Origin: Karstenula rhodostoma CBS 690.94
Taxonomy: Eukaryota; Ascomycota; Dothideomycetes; Pleosporales; Didymosphaeriaceae
Length of the DNA: 64,000 bases
Assembly: GCA_010093485.1 (NCBI GenBank)
Contig: MU001502.1
Location: 206,057-270,056, forward strand
Direction: 5' to 3'
The notes below the pieces were generated by a model that was given only the letters and a program-made list of their open reading frames with translations, had not been told where the DNA came from and did no database searches. Position numbers and translations under genes: made by a program. Positions 46,221 through 56,818 of the stretch are shown in pieces (the stretch's first letter is position 1; every line of letters starts with the position of its first letter).

Positions 46221-47489
46221 TCAAAATTTAGCGTCTAAAAACCAACGTCTCAGTGTCTCCTGCGAACTTCCACAGCTCGGGGGGAGGAATTCCGGTGGCG
46301 TTGGCCAGCAAATCTCTGCTGGGGTGCACGGATTGCCCGTGCCGTTGTAATCGAATGTTACCTCCGGGAACGCCTCATGGACCTTCTTAGAGCCTTGTAG
46401 CACGCCCTCGCCCTTTCCGACAAGCATTCCAAAGAAGTCTCCTACAACCTGTCGTGACACCTGCGAGAATCTCTCTGCCGTTATGACCCCTTCCCCACCA
46501 GCGAATCCATTTGCCTGCTTCAAGAATATCAGGTCGGAGTAGTCGGTGTGATTAGAGTGGCCCATTATGCGAAGGCTCTTCGTCCAAGAGGATTGGAAGG
46601 ACTCGAAGAGCGCCCAGGTGGGATCGAATCCTGCCTTTGGATCATGGCCTTCGCTTGCGAGAAGGAGCGTAGGCACGCGGGCGTCAAGCGAAGACGAGTT
46701 TGTTGCCCCGATCCCGAAGAATTGACCGTCGATGTTGATCGCTCCGAGAAATCTCTTGCCGTGCGAAGCAGTCCACTTTCTTTCCGCCAGGATTTGGCTT
46801 ATCGCTGCGCTTCCACCCAGTGAGTGCCCGAAGAATGCGAAACGCTTCAGGTCAAATGGTATCCCTAGTTTCTTAGAGACCTTCGGCAAGGCGTCAATAA
46901 CGGCGGAATTATCAGCTATGCGATAGGCGTGGATGTAATCGTACACTTCCTGACACGGGCTCCAGGTGAAGTCTTTGCCCACGAAGCCGGTTCCGTTCGG
47001 ATATTCTATGTAAGGCGCCTCCCATGGATGGTCCACAGTGACGACCGGGTATCCTCTGCTTGCCATCTCTGAGACCAGGCCGGTGAAAAAGCGGCTTGGC
47101 GGGCCTGCCATAGCGGGTCCGAAAAGCAGCGTTGGAAGACGCAACTTATCGTGCTCCTTTCGCGAGAGGGGTTTCCCATTCAAGGCCAGGTTAGCTGTGA
47201 TGTTGCTGAAGGTTCCGTTTGGCACCCCGTAGTATACATCGTAGGCTGCGCTCAGTCCATCCCAGATATATTTCTGAGCGGGCGCTTCGTCATGTGTAGG
47301 ATAGTAAACATTGACGAGTAGGGACTTGCTAACACCCTCAGGTGCCACTGGATCATTCAAAGTGGTGTGCTTCAACACGTAGGGCTTTGTGCCGACATTA
47401 TATGGTCCTGTGGGTGGCGGGAGACTGAGTCCCGAGACAAGAAAGAAAGCAATCAAAGGAACGAGTCTATAAAGCAAAGAAGATAACAT
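46221..47489 (-). CDS. Secreted PAF-acetylhydrolase-like lipase/esterase
   Basis: The start chosen is ATG 47489, giving 422 residues with an N-terminal signal peptide (MLSSLLYRLVPLIAFFLVSG). The frame is open upstream to 47624, but the extra 45 residues would bury the signal. The alpha/beta-hydrolase elbow is GHSLGGSAA with the nucleophile Ser. An oxyanion-side stretch (LFGPAMAGPPSRFFT) precedes it. INIDGQFFG and GHSNHTDYSDL give plausible acid and His positions, as in plasma PAF-acetylhydrolases. Several N-glycosylation sequons (NGTF, NITA, NGTG, NSSS, NYTG-like) fit secretion. The likely reaction is hydrolysis of short-chain phospholipid esters. Confidence 0.82.
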   Translation of the reverse strand: MLSSLLYRLVPLIAFFLVSGLSLPPPTGPYNVGTKPYVLKHTTLNDPVAPEGVSKSLLVNVYYPTHDEAPAQKYIWDGLSAAYDVYYGVPNGTFSNITANLALNGKPLSRKEHDKLRLPTLLFGPAMAGPPSRFFTGLVSEMASRGYPVVTVDHPWEAPYIEYPNGTGFVGKDFTWSPCQEVYDYIHAYRIADNSAVIDALPKVSKKLGIPFDLKRFAFFGHSLGGSAAISQILAERKWTASHGKRFLGAINIDGQFFGIGATNSSSLDARVPTLLLASEGHDPKAGFDPTWALFESFQSSWTKSLRIMGHSNHTDYSDLIFLKQANGFAGGEGVITAERFSQVSRQVVGDFFGMLVGKGEGVLQGSKKVHEAFPEVTFDYNGTGNPCTPAEICWPTPPEFLPPSCGSSQETLRRWFLDAKF

Positions 47490-47790
47490 TATCGTAGTAC
47501 CGTTAGACCTTGAGAAGAGGTTAAGAGGCAAAAGTCCTCGTACTCGCTGCCTGAATCTCACTGTGGCTAATCCCAAACAGGAAGCTCGCAATGCTGACAT
47601 TTGTGTCCAATCGCCGAGGCCCACGGCGGATCTGCATTATCGAAGGAACTCGTTTCTCGCTTCATGCCGTTATTCCTCGTTCTAACACTAGCTCCAGGCA
47701 GCAGGAATGCATTTTATGTTGGCAAGCCAGTCCATGACAAAACCTCAAGCCGAGTACAATTCTGAGTACTCACTCCCTTTGACAGCTGCA

Positions 47791-48305
47791 TCAGTCTTCC
47801 CTCAGTCTAGCCCGAGTTGCTTCAGATATCTTTGCTGCTTGCATTCTGCCCTGAGATAAGTTACACGCGGACAACAGCTGAAACATGGGTCACTTACTTT
47901 TGTATCTGCGTCCATCGCCCAGTCGATGGCCTCGACTCCATGCTCCGAGCCAGCTTGGATGTGAACTTCCGAGTTCAGGCGGAGAGAGTTGACAGAATAC
48001 GAAGAAGCCAGCTCGTTATGCTTGGTAGAGGCCAAGTTTGGAGAAGTCTCTGTGGTAGACTTGGTGAATTCGCGAGTTCTTGGTGAGGAGTTCCAGGCAT
48101 CTAGGACTGCCGCAGGGTCAACGTGAGCTTTTGATCTTCGATGTCGCGGTGTCAGGGGAGTTGACGGATTCGGGGACTTCGTTGATATGGCTTGGGCGGT
48201 TGCTGCACTCGGGCTCTCATGATCTGATGCCAGAATCTTGATTGGAGGCGGAGGTCGCTTGGGTGACCCGGAGGAAGAGGGTTTCTGTGGCCTGTTAGGA
48301 TCCAT
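47791..48305 (-). CDS. Small disordered hypothetical protein
   Basis: From ATG 48305 (MDPNRPQKPSSS) exon 1 runs to 47898 and ends with DADTK before a GTAAGT donor. The acceptor CTCAG at 47851-47855 leads to exon 2 (47791-47850), which ends in a stop after ATRARLRED, for 155 residues. The N-terminal 60% is Ser/Pro-rich and disordered with SP/TP sites. The C-terminal half is more ordered (AGSEHGVEAIDWAMDADTK). No family is recognised. The intron borders and codon use support a real gene. Confidence 0.5.
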
Positions 48306-48952
48306 AGTTGTGCAGCTAGCGTACGCGGAAGGTTGGAGTGTTGCGTGGTTGGGAATCTGGCTCACAATCCGGAGTCGTCAAGTCGAATTAGGCACTAGGC
48401 GCCATTATAAACAACTGTAGGTGGCGCCTAGTTCACATTCACCGTGATTTGCGATGCAATTTACTCATGTTCACCGCTGAACAAAGGGTAAGAAAAAACT
48501 TTAGCGCGACTATACGCTTCATATGCGATGCAGGACAAGCAAACGATAGTTTCGGCGCCGGTGAAGTGACTTTGTGAGAAGAGTGCTCATAGAGAGTATT
48601 GTGCCAAGCTTCTCTGCGGCAGGGCTCCACTACGCATCAAATCAACCGTCACGCTTCGTGGAAGAACTCCTAGGGATTACTCTCTGATTTTACTCTATTG
48701 TACCCTTGACAAAAATAGCATGACTTCTAAAACGCCCTTTGTTTGCAATCATTATTTGTTTAATTGTCCGTCGTCCAGAGGCAGACACAATGCATGATAG
48801 CGACTTCTATTTCTTTTCTTTGTTACATTGTGAAGCATCCACAAGTAGTACTATGTAATTAAATGCTCCATACATGTCGTAAGTATGTACCTGAAGATCG
48901 CATCATTCACCTCATCCCAACTGTATTCCCTACCAAGAATAAAGAAGGTACA
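48306..48952. other. Intergenic region
   Basis: This stretch separates the divergent start of the small minus-strand gene and the HExxH gene, so it likely contains both promoters. No recognisable motif stands out. The last 90 bp may belong to the next gene if its first ATG (48863) is used. Confidence 0.45.
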
Positions 48953-50578
48953 ATGTCTTCCGGAAAGCACAACACTCAAGCCATTACTGATTCATCGCAT
49001 TCGCAGCCCAATGCCGTCGAACGACTCTTCGCCGTCCTTAATCGCGGTGACCGTTTCAACCTCGCGGATGACCCCACTGTCAAGGCAGGTAACCTTGAAA
49101 ATGACATCCACCCAGTGTTCCACCATTCGCATTTTCTGGGACGATCCAAACATCTCAAGCAGGCACTCCAGCTAGCATCGCTATATCTTACCACACCCTC
49201 CCTTCTTGACTTCTACCTGCCGCTTACATTCGGAAGCTTCCATCAGGTTGACAAAAGAATGTACAGGACTTATGTTAGAGTCGAAGAAATAAGTCGAGAG
49301 CTCGAACTCCAATGCATGCAAGGGTTGATGAGGTGCCTGTCGCATTCCTTAACGTGGGAGTGGAAAGACTTTAAAGCAGGGAAGAAGTGGGGCAGCACAC
49401 GATACTACGAGGATCATGTCACGGACCACACAGACGAGTGTCCTGTCTACGCAGATGACAAAACGAAGCATTTCTTCAAAACCAACACCGGTTGCAAGAT
49501 AACCCTGAACCAAAGCTTGCTCGACTACTACCTTGATGAAGACACGGGGTACGTGACCCGCTCCCGCTGCGAGCAGTTCCGCCACGACTTCCAGCTCGCG
49601 CTTACACTAGGGCACGAGATCGCACATGCGTATGGCGCGATGTCTCAAGAAAATTTGAGGGAGCCATGGCTGGCGCAGGATCATCCTAAGAATGAGCAGG
49701 GCTATGCGTGGGAGAACTTCGTGTTTGGCAGCCTGATCGATCCCGTGGATCAGAACCCCTCTGGGAACTACATCCATGCGCACAAAACGTGGCAGAGTAG
49801 AGACACCAGGAACAAGTATAGGGGCTGCGAGTGGACCGCGGTACCCGTGGCGTGGACAGCGCAGTGGTTTCGCACAGAGACGTGGGAGGAGATCGAGGTA
49901 TATGGCCATCGAGCGGTGGCTCTGCCTGATCCCACGCTCAAGATTTACTTTTCGCTCCTGAATCTTTACGTCGTGTTTACTGACGATGATGGCGCGCGCA
50001 AGGATCTTGAGTGGGCCCGGTACAGCGCAAGTCTGGGTTATCTGTTCGCGAAGGGAGGGGTCGATGCGGCTTCTATGAAGGCTGTTAGTCTGGCTGCGTG
50101 GATGCCGATGAGTGAGCTGGCGGAGGAGTCGCTCATGCCTACACCACAGCGTCACTTCGATGAAGCACTGGTGAGTGATCGACAGTTCCTTCGTAATGCT
50201 AAAGACCGTGAGTGGGCGGTTTATACAACACTGGAGGTAGCTGAGAAGAAACTCTCCAGAACTAAAATGATCTCGGTAGCAGCCGGTCTCATAGCGTCGT
50301 ATAAGCATACAGGCGTACCCAGGCCGGTGCGAGTCTCGGAGAAGCTGTCAGTGGCAGCTGGGTCAATGACTTCGAGAAACAGCGATTCAAGTCCCAAGAC
50401 TCCAAAGTTTCCAAAGGTATTCTCCAGGAATCCACAGGAGCAGTTCTTCTCTGGGTACATTGGAACTAGACCAGAGTTCCATGAACCACGGCCGGTATCT
50501 TCCCGCGCTAAGCGTTCACGAGACGCTGACCATCTCGATGCAATCTTACCGGGCAAGAAGGCTCGACGGGGCTACTGA
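48953..50578 (+). CDS. Putative HExxH (zincin-like) protein with C-terminal nuclear localisation signal
   Basis: ATG 48953 (MSSGKHNTQ) gives 541 residues; an upstream in-frame ATG at 48863 would add 30. A metallopeptidase-type motif, ALTLGHEIAHAYGAM, lies at residues about 216-230 with H221, E222 and H225. E254 in GYAWENFVFG, 29 residues later, is a candidate third zinc ligand, as in gluzincins. No signal peptide is present. The C-terminus has basic clusters (SSRAKRSRDADH and GKKARRGY) that look like a bipartite nuclear signal. I know no named family for it. The protein could be an active protease or a binding protein that keeps only the motif. Confidence 0.7.
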   Translation: MSSGKHNTQAITDSSHSQPNAVERLFAVLNRGDRFNLADDPTVKAGNLENDIHPVFHHSHFLGRSKHLKQALQLASLYLTTPSLLDFYLPLTFGSFHQVDKRMYRTYVRVEEISRELELQCMQGLMRCLSHSLTWEWKDFKAGKKWGSTRYYEDHVTDHTDECPVYADDKTKHFFKTNTGCKITLNQSLLDYYLDEDTGYVTRSRCEQFRHDFQLALTLGHEIAHAYGAMSQENLREPWLAQDHPKNEQGYAWENFVFGSLIDPVDQNPSGNYIHAHKTWQSRDTRNKYRGCEWTAVPVAWTAQWFRTETWEEIEVYGHRAVALPDPTLKIYFSLLNLYVVFTDDDGARKDLEWARYSASLGYLFAKGGVDAASMKAVSLAAWMPMSELAEESLMPTPQRHFDEALVSDRQFLRNAKDREWAVYTTLEVAEKKLSRTKMISVAAGLIASYKHTGVPRPVRVSEKLSVAAGSMTSRNSDSSPKTPKFPKVFSRNPQEQFFSGYIGTRPEFHEPRPVSSRAKRSRDADHLDAILPGKKARRGY

Positions 50579-52066
50579 ATCCAGACGGAACAGACGATAC
50601 GGCAGTGCCTCCATGCCCGAACTCATTCTCCAGCATCTAAGGATAGCATCAAGTCTTGCCGTCCGCAACGCATACTCCTTGTATATTCTGCATCTCAATT
50701 AGCGTATACCCTCCAGCATACCATAGTACCATGTCCAATACATCTAAACTCACCAATATCTCATCTCCCGCAAAGTTCCACAATTCGCCCCCCAGTCCCC
50801 ACACGTCATCTGCCCTCTCCCAACGCCCACTGCATCGCCTCCACGATCAATATGTCCAGACCGCCTTTTCACTCTTCCCCCATGGTGTTGGGAAGCCAAA
50901 GGTCACGCAGCCTTACACGGCAACCCGACATGCCACAGTTTCTATTTTCGATACTCTCGCCTACGCTGCACAGCCCCCGAACATGAGAAACACAGCAGGG
51001 CCTAGCTCTGAGATGCACGACCGGTAGCCTGCATCCACGGCGCGCCCAAAACCTTGATCTGCTAGAATAATGCGATCAATCGGGTAGACAAGGGGCTTGA
51101 ACGGTCTGGTCATCGCAGACCTTCGGTCGGTGGTGTACATCCAAATGGGCTTCAGGTGGCGAGACCGCACGCCCACATCGCCGAAAAGGTCGCTTTCCAA
51201 TGCGCGGTCGCAGTGCAGGCCTCGCGTGTCGTCTTATCGATAGATTTATGTCCGCATGCGAACTTGCCGGCTTCACGAAGGTGTGCACTCGTGGAGAAGC
51301 GGTCGTGCCCAGCGGGAGATGATACCCCGCTCGGTTTAGCCCCTAGCGAACAACAAGCCTTTCAGCCCCCAAACGCCCCTCACCCTCGCTCGCCAGATGT
51401 AGGTCCGGTAGAGGTGGTCATACAGCTGGATGTGTAGCGGATACGACAGGCTACGGCAGGCGTGCAGGAGGGCTGGTGAGCTTTGCGGGAGCGGCGTCGA
51501 TCGTTGCCCGGATGGGGAAGTGTGCAGGTGGCGAGATATGCGAATACAGTACCTTTACGCATTTCTGCTCTGGCACTTCCCAGCCAGTAGGCTCTCTCGG
51601 GGAAGATTCTTCTATCGTGATGAAACTCCTCACGCTTTGCATAGTTAAGTTTTGTACCTATTTAATGATAAAACCCTGTGAAGCTTATGTAAATCTAATA
51701 CTTAGCTTTACAATAAAAGCTGGTTACGTCAGACCTTGAAGCTACTAAGAGCTTTAGATTGATAGCTTTTAAGCTATATATTGTATACGATCACTATGAG
51801 GGTGGGTAAATCAATAAAGCAAGGGGGACAAAAAGGCGCGTTGTGCTTTGCCAATGCACGAACAAAGGGGGACCAAAAAAGCGGCTAAGGCTTGCTTTTT
51901 TTTTTAGGCTATAAGTAATAACAATACTACACAGGGGCTTTCTCTACGTTATCTGTAGTTTGGTCTCAAAATCAATCCCAATCACACTTTCCCTCTGGTG
52001 TTTGAGTGCTCTGACTAGTTCCCTTACTTTATCATTAATTCGTACATGTAATATCCGTTATTTCGT
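50579..52066. other. Intergenic region with an AT-rich island
   Basis: Small frames at 50656-51027 and on the minus strand at about 50960-51290 are unconvincing. From about 51640 to 51960 the sequence is AT-rich. It contains two near-identical GGGGGAC(C)AAAAA pieces (about 51824-51836 and 51866-51880) followed by a T-run, and is probably a decayed mobile-element remnant. Confidence 0.45.
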
Positions 52067-52900
52067 TCAATACTCCACATTGCCCACCACTTGTGTATCA
52101 TTCAGCTTCGTATCGTTCGCCGCGACAATCTGCACTCGGTTATCCCGCACCGTCACGCGCACACTCCGCTTCAACAGCCCCAGAGTATCGATTCCCGCGG
52201 TGGCATTGACAAAGTCATCCCCCAACGGTTCCGACTCAAGCGCCAGCGCACTGAGCTCACTGACCGAACCCCAACTCGTCGAAGAGTAGCAGCCCTGGCT
52301 TAGCAACACGCTAAACAAGCACGATGACGATGGACCAGAGCGAGCCCGAGGAGTCGAAATTTGCATACGCGTACCCGTAGACGGCGACGAACAAGCGATT
52401 AGTCACGGCGCGCTGGCGGACAGCGGCCGTTACGTTGTAGGCGTCGCCGCCCACACCGAAGTCGCGCCCTGCGGGAGGAGAGCGCGCCACCAGGGGCCCG
52501 TCACCCCCGTGCCATCCTTCTCTTTGACTTTTGTTATCGGGTAGGTCAGGGACTGCATGCGAGCGAGCCCGTTGCCGATCATGAAAAGGAGGACGGCCTC
52601 GAAGCGATTGGCGTACGGAGCATACGCACTCGATTCGTCGCCGGGAGCGCCGACAGCTTCGATCCGTTTCTCGAAGACGCTCGAGTTGAGCTTGGGAAGA
52701 GGCGGGTTGAGCGAGTTGAGCCAGCTGGCTTGCACCGTCGAGTTCGAGGCGCCCTGGTCGACGTACTCGACGTTGGTACGTGTGTCCGCACCGAACACGA
52801 GTGAGGTGGGATAACTTATGGCTACCCCCTTGTAGTAGGTCAGTGTTGCGTGATAGTAATACTTTACATATGTATCTCTTAGCCGGATCGTAAGCATTCA
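52067..52900 (-). pseudogene. Truncated relic of a fungal membrane-protein gene
   Basis: Three reading-frame blocks form one C-terminal domain when read together. The first is 52430-52897 (SYPTSLVFGADTRTN ... MQSLTYPIT). The second is about 52315-52480 (DFGVGGDAYNVTAAVRQRAV ... SSGSLWSIVIVLV). The third is 52067-52340 (YSSTSWGSVSELSALALESE ... VTVRDNRVQIV). A membrane helix lies at the second-third seam. An intron with the CTCTCCTCCCGCAG acceptor could explain the first switch, but the second needs a frameshift. The N-terminal part expected for such proteins is missing, since the next gene ends only about 30 bp away. The product is not named, only reminiscent of a recurrent fungal family. Confidence 0.5.
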
Positions 52901-52928
52901 GTACTCTGTACAGCACTGGTATATCCAC

Positions 52929-54698
52929 TCATTTCCTAGTAATAGTCGTTCCGATTTCTCGCAAGGCCGCCGTAACCCTTTGATATACCGGCCTCGTAAC
53001 AGCTCCACATTGATGCCCTCGCACCTCCCAAACCGGCGCCGCAAGCCCTTCATTTGCACCATACTTAAGCAACAACTGCGCCATTTCAAGCAATCGCAGC
53101 TCCATTGCCAATTGGACAACCCTTCCGCAGGAGAAACTTATTAGGCCACGCAACCCGGAGAAAACGCCATGGTATACAATATCTGGGTTCGCTCCGTGAG
53201 CGAGCAGCATCCGAACAATATCGATATCACGGTTCAACACAGCACTTACAAGCGCTGGTGTAAATTCCCCTGAGTCGGAAGGATGTGGGAATATGTCACC
53301 ATCGTGGTCGTCGAGGTCAGCGGGGACGGGAATGTCTGCGTCTTCAAATTCACAAAGAGTTCCATGGCTGAGCAGGTTATTGGCAGCTGGAAGATTTCGC
53401 GATTTTGCAGCTACTCCCAGTGCTAGTGTTGCGCTCACACGATCTCTGCTCTTGACGTCCGCTTTCGAGAGAACTAGTTCCAGCATGCTGAGGGTTCCGT
53501 GGCGAACGGCCCATTCCAGCACGGTTGTACGCTCGCTCGTGTGTTTGAAGACGGGTACACTGAGGTCTATGTTCGATTCGAGGAGGTGCCCGACGATGTC
53601 TTCCCGGTCGGACTTCAACGCTACCTCTAGTGCTGCGCGTATCTGTTCGGGTGTTTCGAGCTCAATATCAGGACTCGTGACTGCAGACGCGTTGATATTC
53701 TCTTCCACGGCCACTGCAGTTCCAGGATTTATATCCTGTGCCTTATTCCCGGGCCCAGAAAGACTATGCGTATCGAACCCCAAGAAAGTCTCAGCGGTGG
53801 GAGGTTCCTCAAACTGCCCACGTTCGTGGTTACACGGATAATGGACGCCAGAAGGCTCAAAACATTCCGCGCAATATCCAGGTTGGAATGGAGGCTTTGT
53901 TCTACGCTCAATTATCTCCTGCCAGTCCAAATCCTTAAGAAAGGCGTGTTGTTTGACCTCAGACACCTCGCTGGCACCTAATCGCCGCTCAGGATCCCGA
54001 TGAAGAAGACCCACCAAGATGTCCTTTGCGTGTGGAGGCACTGACTCGGGCAGATGCAGCGATTTTGATATGATGTTATCGCGTATGTCTTCGACCACAT
54101 CGCTATAAAACGGCGGCAAGCCCGTCAGCATCTCGTATAGGAATATGCCGAGTGTCCACCAATCGGCGGCCTTGCTGTACTCGCCATTGGTAAGCACTTC
54201 CGGGGCGGGATACTCTGGCCTTTTCCAGTCTCGATGCGTGCCATCGCGTTGTCGGAAAATTCCAAAGCCACATAGTATGATGTGACCTGATGAATCAAGC
54301 ATAATGTTTTCGGCTTTGACCCAACAGAATATGTCCTGAGTATGCATGTACTCCAATGCGCAAACGATTTCGGCCGCATAGAATCTGCTTGTGTCAACGT
54401 CAAATTGCCGAGGTTGCTGCAGATGAGTGAACAGGTGTCCGCCGCTGACAAAAGGGGAGACAAGGTACAGGTTGTTAGGGACTTCGTTTGTGAATGCGAG
54501 ATGTGTGATGAACGGGTGATGAATGTCCTTCGCTGCAGGAGATAAAACGAAAGGCTCCGTTCGTTTAATTCTCCTCATCGTATACAGCCTTTTGGAAGTT
54601 TTCTGTCTTATCAGAGTAATTGGCTTGCCCAAGTTCTGAATGGGGTCTCCTTCGAAGGCCGTATCTTTCGCTTCATGCGTCTGTTGGGCCTGCATCAT
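52929..54698 (-). CDS. AGC-like pseudokinase fused to ankyrin repeats
   Basis: The protein has 589 residues. Residues ~30-290 follow the AGC kinase pattern (LYLVSPFVSGGHLFTHLQ, then YAAEIVCALEYMHTQDI, APEVLTNGEYSKAADWWTLG, RDPERRLGA). All catalytic positions are replaced. The ATP-binding Lys is Arg42 (LYTMRRI). The catalytic loop reads FCWVKAEN, with Trp126 where the Asp should be. The DFG motif is GFG, with Gly144 replacing Asp. The glycine loop is not recognisable. An AGC-tail-like TKPPFQPGY and a FLGFDTHS resembling the hydrophobic motif follow. Residues ~345-570 hold about four ankyrin-type repeats (LLAHGANPDIVYHG, LLLKYGANEGLAAP). The protein probably works as a scaffold or sensor rather than as an enzyme. 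Confidence 0.88.
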   Translation of the reverse strand: MMQAQQTHEAKDTAFEGDPIQNLGKPITLIRQKTSKRLYTMRRIKRTEPFVLSPAAKDIHHPFITHLAFTNEVPNNLYLVSPFVSGGHLFTHLQQPRQFDVDTSRFYAAEIVCALEYMHTQDIFCWVKAENIMLDSSGHIILCGFGIFRQRDGTHRDWKRPEYPAPEVLTNGEYSKAADWWTLGIFLYEMLTGLPPFYSDVVEDIRDNIISKSLHLPESVPPHAKDILVGLLHRDPERRLGASEVSEVKQHAFLKDLDWQEIIERRTKPPFQPGYCAECFEPSGVHYPCNHERGQFEEPPTAETFLGFDTHSLSGPGNKAQDINPGTAVAVEENINASAVTSPDIELETPEQIRAALEVALKSDREDIVGHLLESNIDLSVPVFKHTSERTTVLEWAVRHGTLSMLELVLSKADVKSRDRVSATLALGVAAKSRNLPAANNLLSHGTLCEFEDADIPVPADLDDHDGDIFPHPSDSGEFTPALVSAVLNRDIDIVRMLLAHGANPDIVYHGVFSGLRGLISFSCGRVVQLAMELRLLEMAQLLLKYGANEGLAAPVWEVRGHQCGAVTRPVYQRVTAALREIGTTITRK

Positions 54699-56818
54699 GA
54701 CTGGGTAGTAGGACGTTGAGATAGTCGTGGCGATTCGTAGATGGAGAAATGTTAAGTGTAGAGGCTATAGTAGGATGAAATCGTCTGATACACTGCTACA
54801 CTTTGGGACACGCTACGTTTGTATACGTAGCTGACTAATTGACGCTCTTGCATTTTTATTGGATGAAGCGATATATTGCCTCTCACGAATCTAACTCATT
54901 CTGTTCGCCTCGCGGCCAAAAGCCCCAATAACACCTTCATTACGAGGTGCACCCTAACAGTATCTTCTGGAATCGGTATCTTGCGGTCTGACCTAAGCCC
55001 TGCTAATCATGCAAAAAGCGCGTTCACTACAGTGGTCCAGCAAAATCCTTTACGTGAACATGGTGCATGATATGTATCCGCAACACTACTAACTACACTA
55101 CTACTTCCCCTAAGGCGACAGTTTTGGGGGAGGAGGGCGTAAGTTGCTTGCAAGCTGGGAACTGGGCTCCTAATGGCTTAACCCTGGCCAGCGTCAACTC
55201 TTCGGCGTTGATTTGGCCCCATCATGGTAATTTAAGTGTGGGATACTGAAACGGAGAAAGGGGACCTGACCAATGAGGGCGGCCCAAAAACGGTCCATGA
55301 GCCAGTCTGAGGCATAACGTACCCTGGTTCCTAAAGTCGCCTTACGCCCCACGAGTGTTCTACGGGCGCTCCGAGGCTCCCTCGCTTTTTCTATATGGTC
55401 ACTTTCGTCTACTATCAGGAGGGAAATAATGACAAAAAGATCGAGTTATCGAGTGTAGACAAAAATGTTGACAAAAAGGTATTTCCCCTAGCCGTCTACT
55501 ATCTTCTGATGAAGTTCTGATTATTAACACGAACCACACTGAATATTATCAATCGTTAACTCTTCACGCGCTTTCGCAAGCCGCGGCAAGCAAAACGCAG
55601 TATAGGAACTCAATATGGTACCAAAACACAAAGATTCCAATCAGCTTACAAGTCATGTATTTCCATCATCCAGCGGGTCTTTGCCCGCAGTAAATATTAT
55701 ATAACATAGAAGTCAATTCAGAATAACTACACATTCCATCGCGTTAGTTTCAACAGCATCCCAAAGCGCATTACCAATCCAATACACTAACCACCTAATA
55801 ACAACCAACCTTCGCACCACCTACCCATCCTATCCATCACTAGCCCAGCGCAATCTCCACCCGTTCCCTCCCCTCGCTTACGCACATCATCCCTCCCCGC
55901 TCCCACCCGCACGTCAGGCGCTCCCCAAGGCGCACTTGCTTACTAACCCCCTCCCCGCCAACCTCCCACCACCACGGTATAGATTAAACTCTAACCCTCC
56001 TCCCATTCCAGTATCCCGCAGCCCACGTGACATGCACATGCAGGGGCGGAAAAAAGAACCCTGCTACCTGCGGGCGGGCTTTCATCTTGGATGAAGTACC
56101 CACAGGGAGGCTTAGATCGCGCGAACGGGTGGTTGGGGACTATTTTGGGGTCGGGTGTGTTATGTCATCTCTTTCTCTACCGTTAAAGGAAGGAGCGTTT
56201 TCGGGGGGGGGGCTCGGATGTTTTGCCCGTTGTCGGAGTATTGCTGGTTTGGGCGGCGTGCAGAAGCGAGGTGCGAGGGGAATGGTGTCGTTTGGTAGGG
56301 TTGCGTAAGATAGAGACGTCGCTGGTGAGTTTTTTTTTCGGGTGGAGGGGGCTTTGAATTGGTTTATGGGCGAGGTGATGTGGTGATGGGAGGGTGGGGA
56401 GCTTGTGGGGATGATGACATCCAAGAGCGACTTCGGCCACCTGGTGACATTCCAGGGTTGGGTCCGCGGAGGGGAGCTTTTTTTTCTTGTTGAGAAGGCC
56501 AATGATGGATAATGAACGTAGCAGAGAATAGACACACGTGTGGAATGAACGCAAAAATATATGGTAAAGGTGGTAAATGACATGCCTTGAGGCTGCCCAA
56601 GCGTTGAAGCTCCCGTGCGCAACATCGGTTCCGCAGAAATGCTAACAATCCGACCCAAGCGACCCCGAAATACTCCCAACCTAAATTTCCAAGTAAAAGT
56701 TGACAAGCGAGGGTATCAATGTGAAGAAGCGAAGAACGAGTACAGCCGCTGGAAACTGTTGGCATAAAGCCTGAATGCAACGCTTAAGGACAAGCCAAAT
56801 ATGCAAGGATGAAATGGT
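54699..56818. other. Intergenic region
   Basis: No convincing gene is seen. The segment 55420-55480 has three GACAAAAA motifs within 45 bp. The block 55750-55990 is pyrimidine-rich, and 56140-56470 carries homopolymer runs of G and T. The overlapping frames at 56140-56780 on the minus strand give unrelated products and look like noise. Confidence 0.45.
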
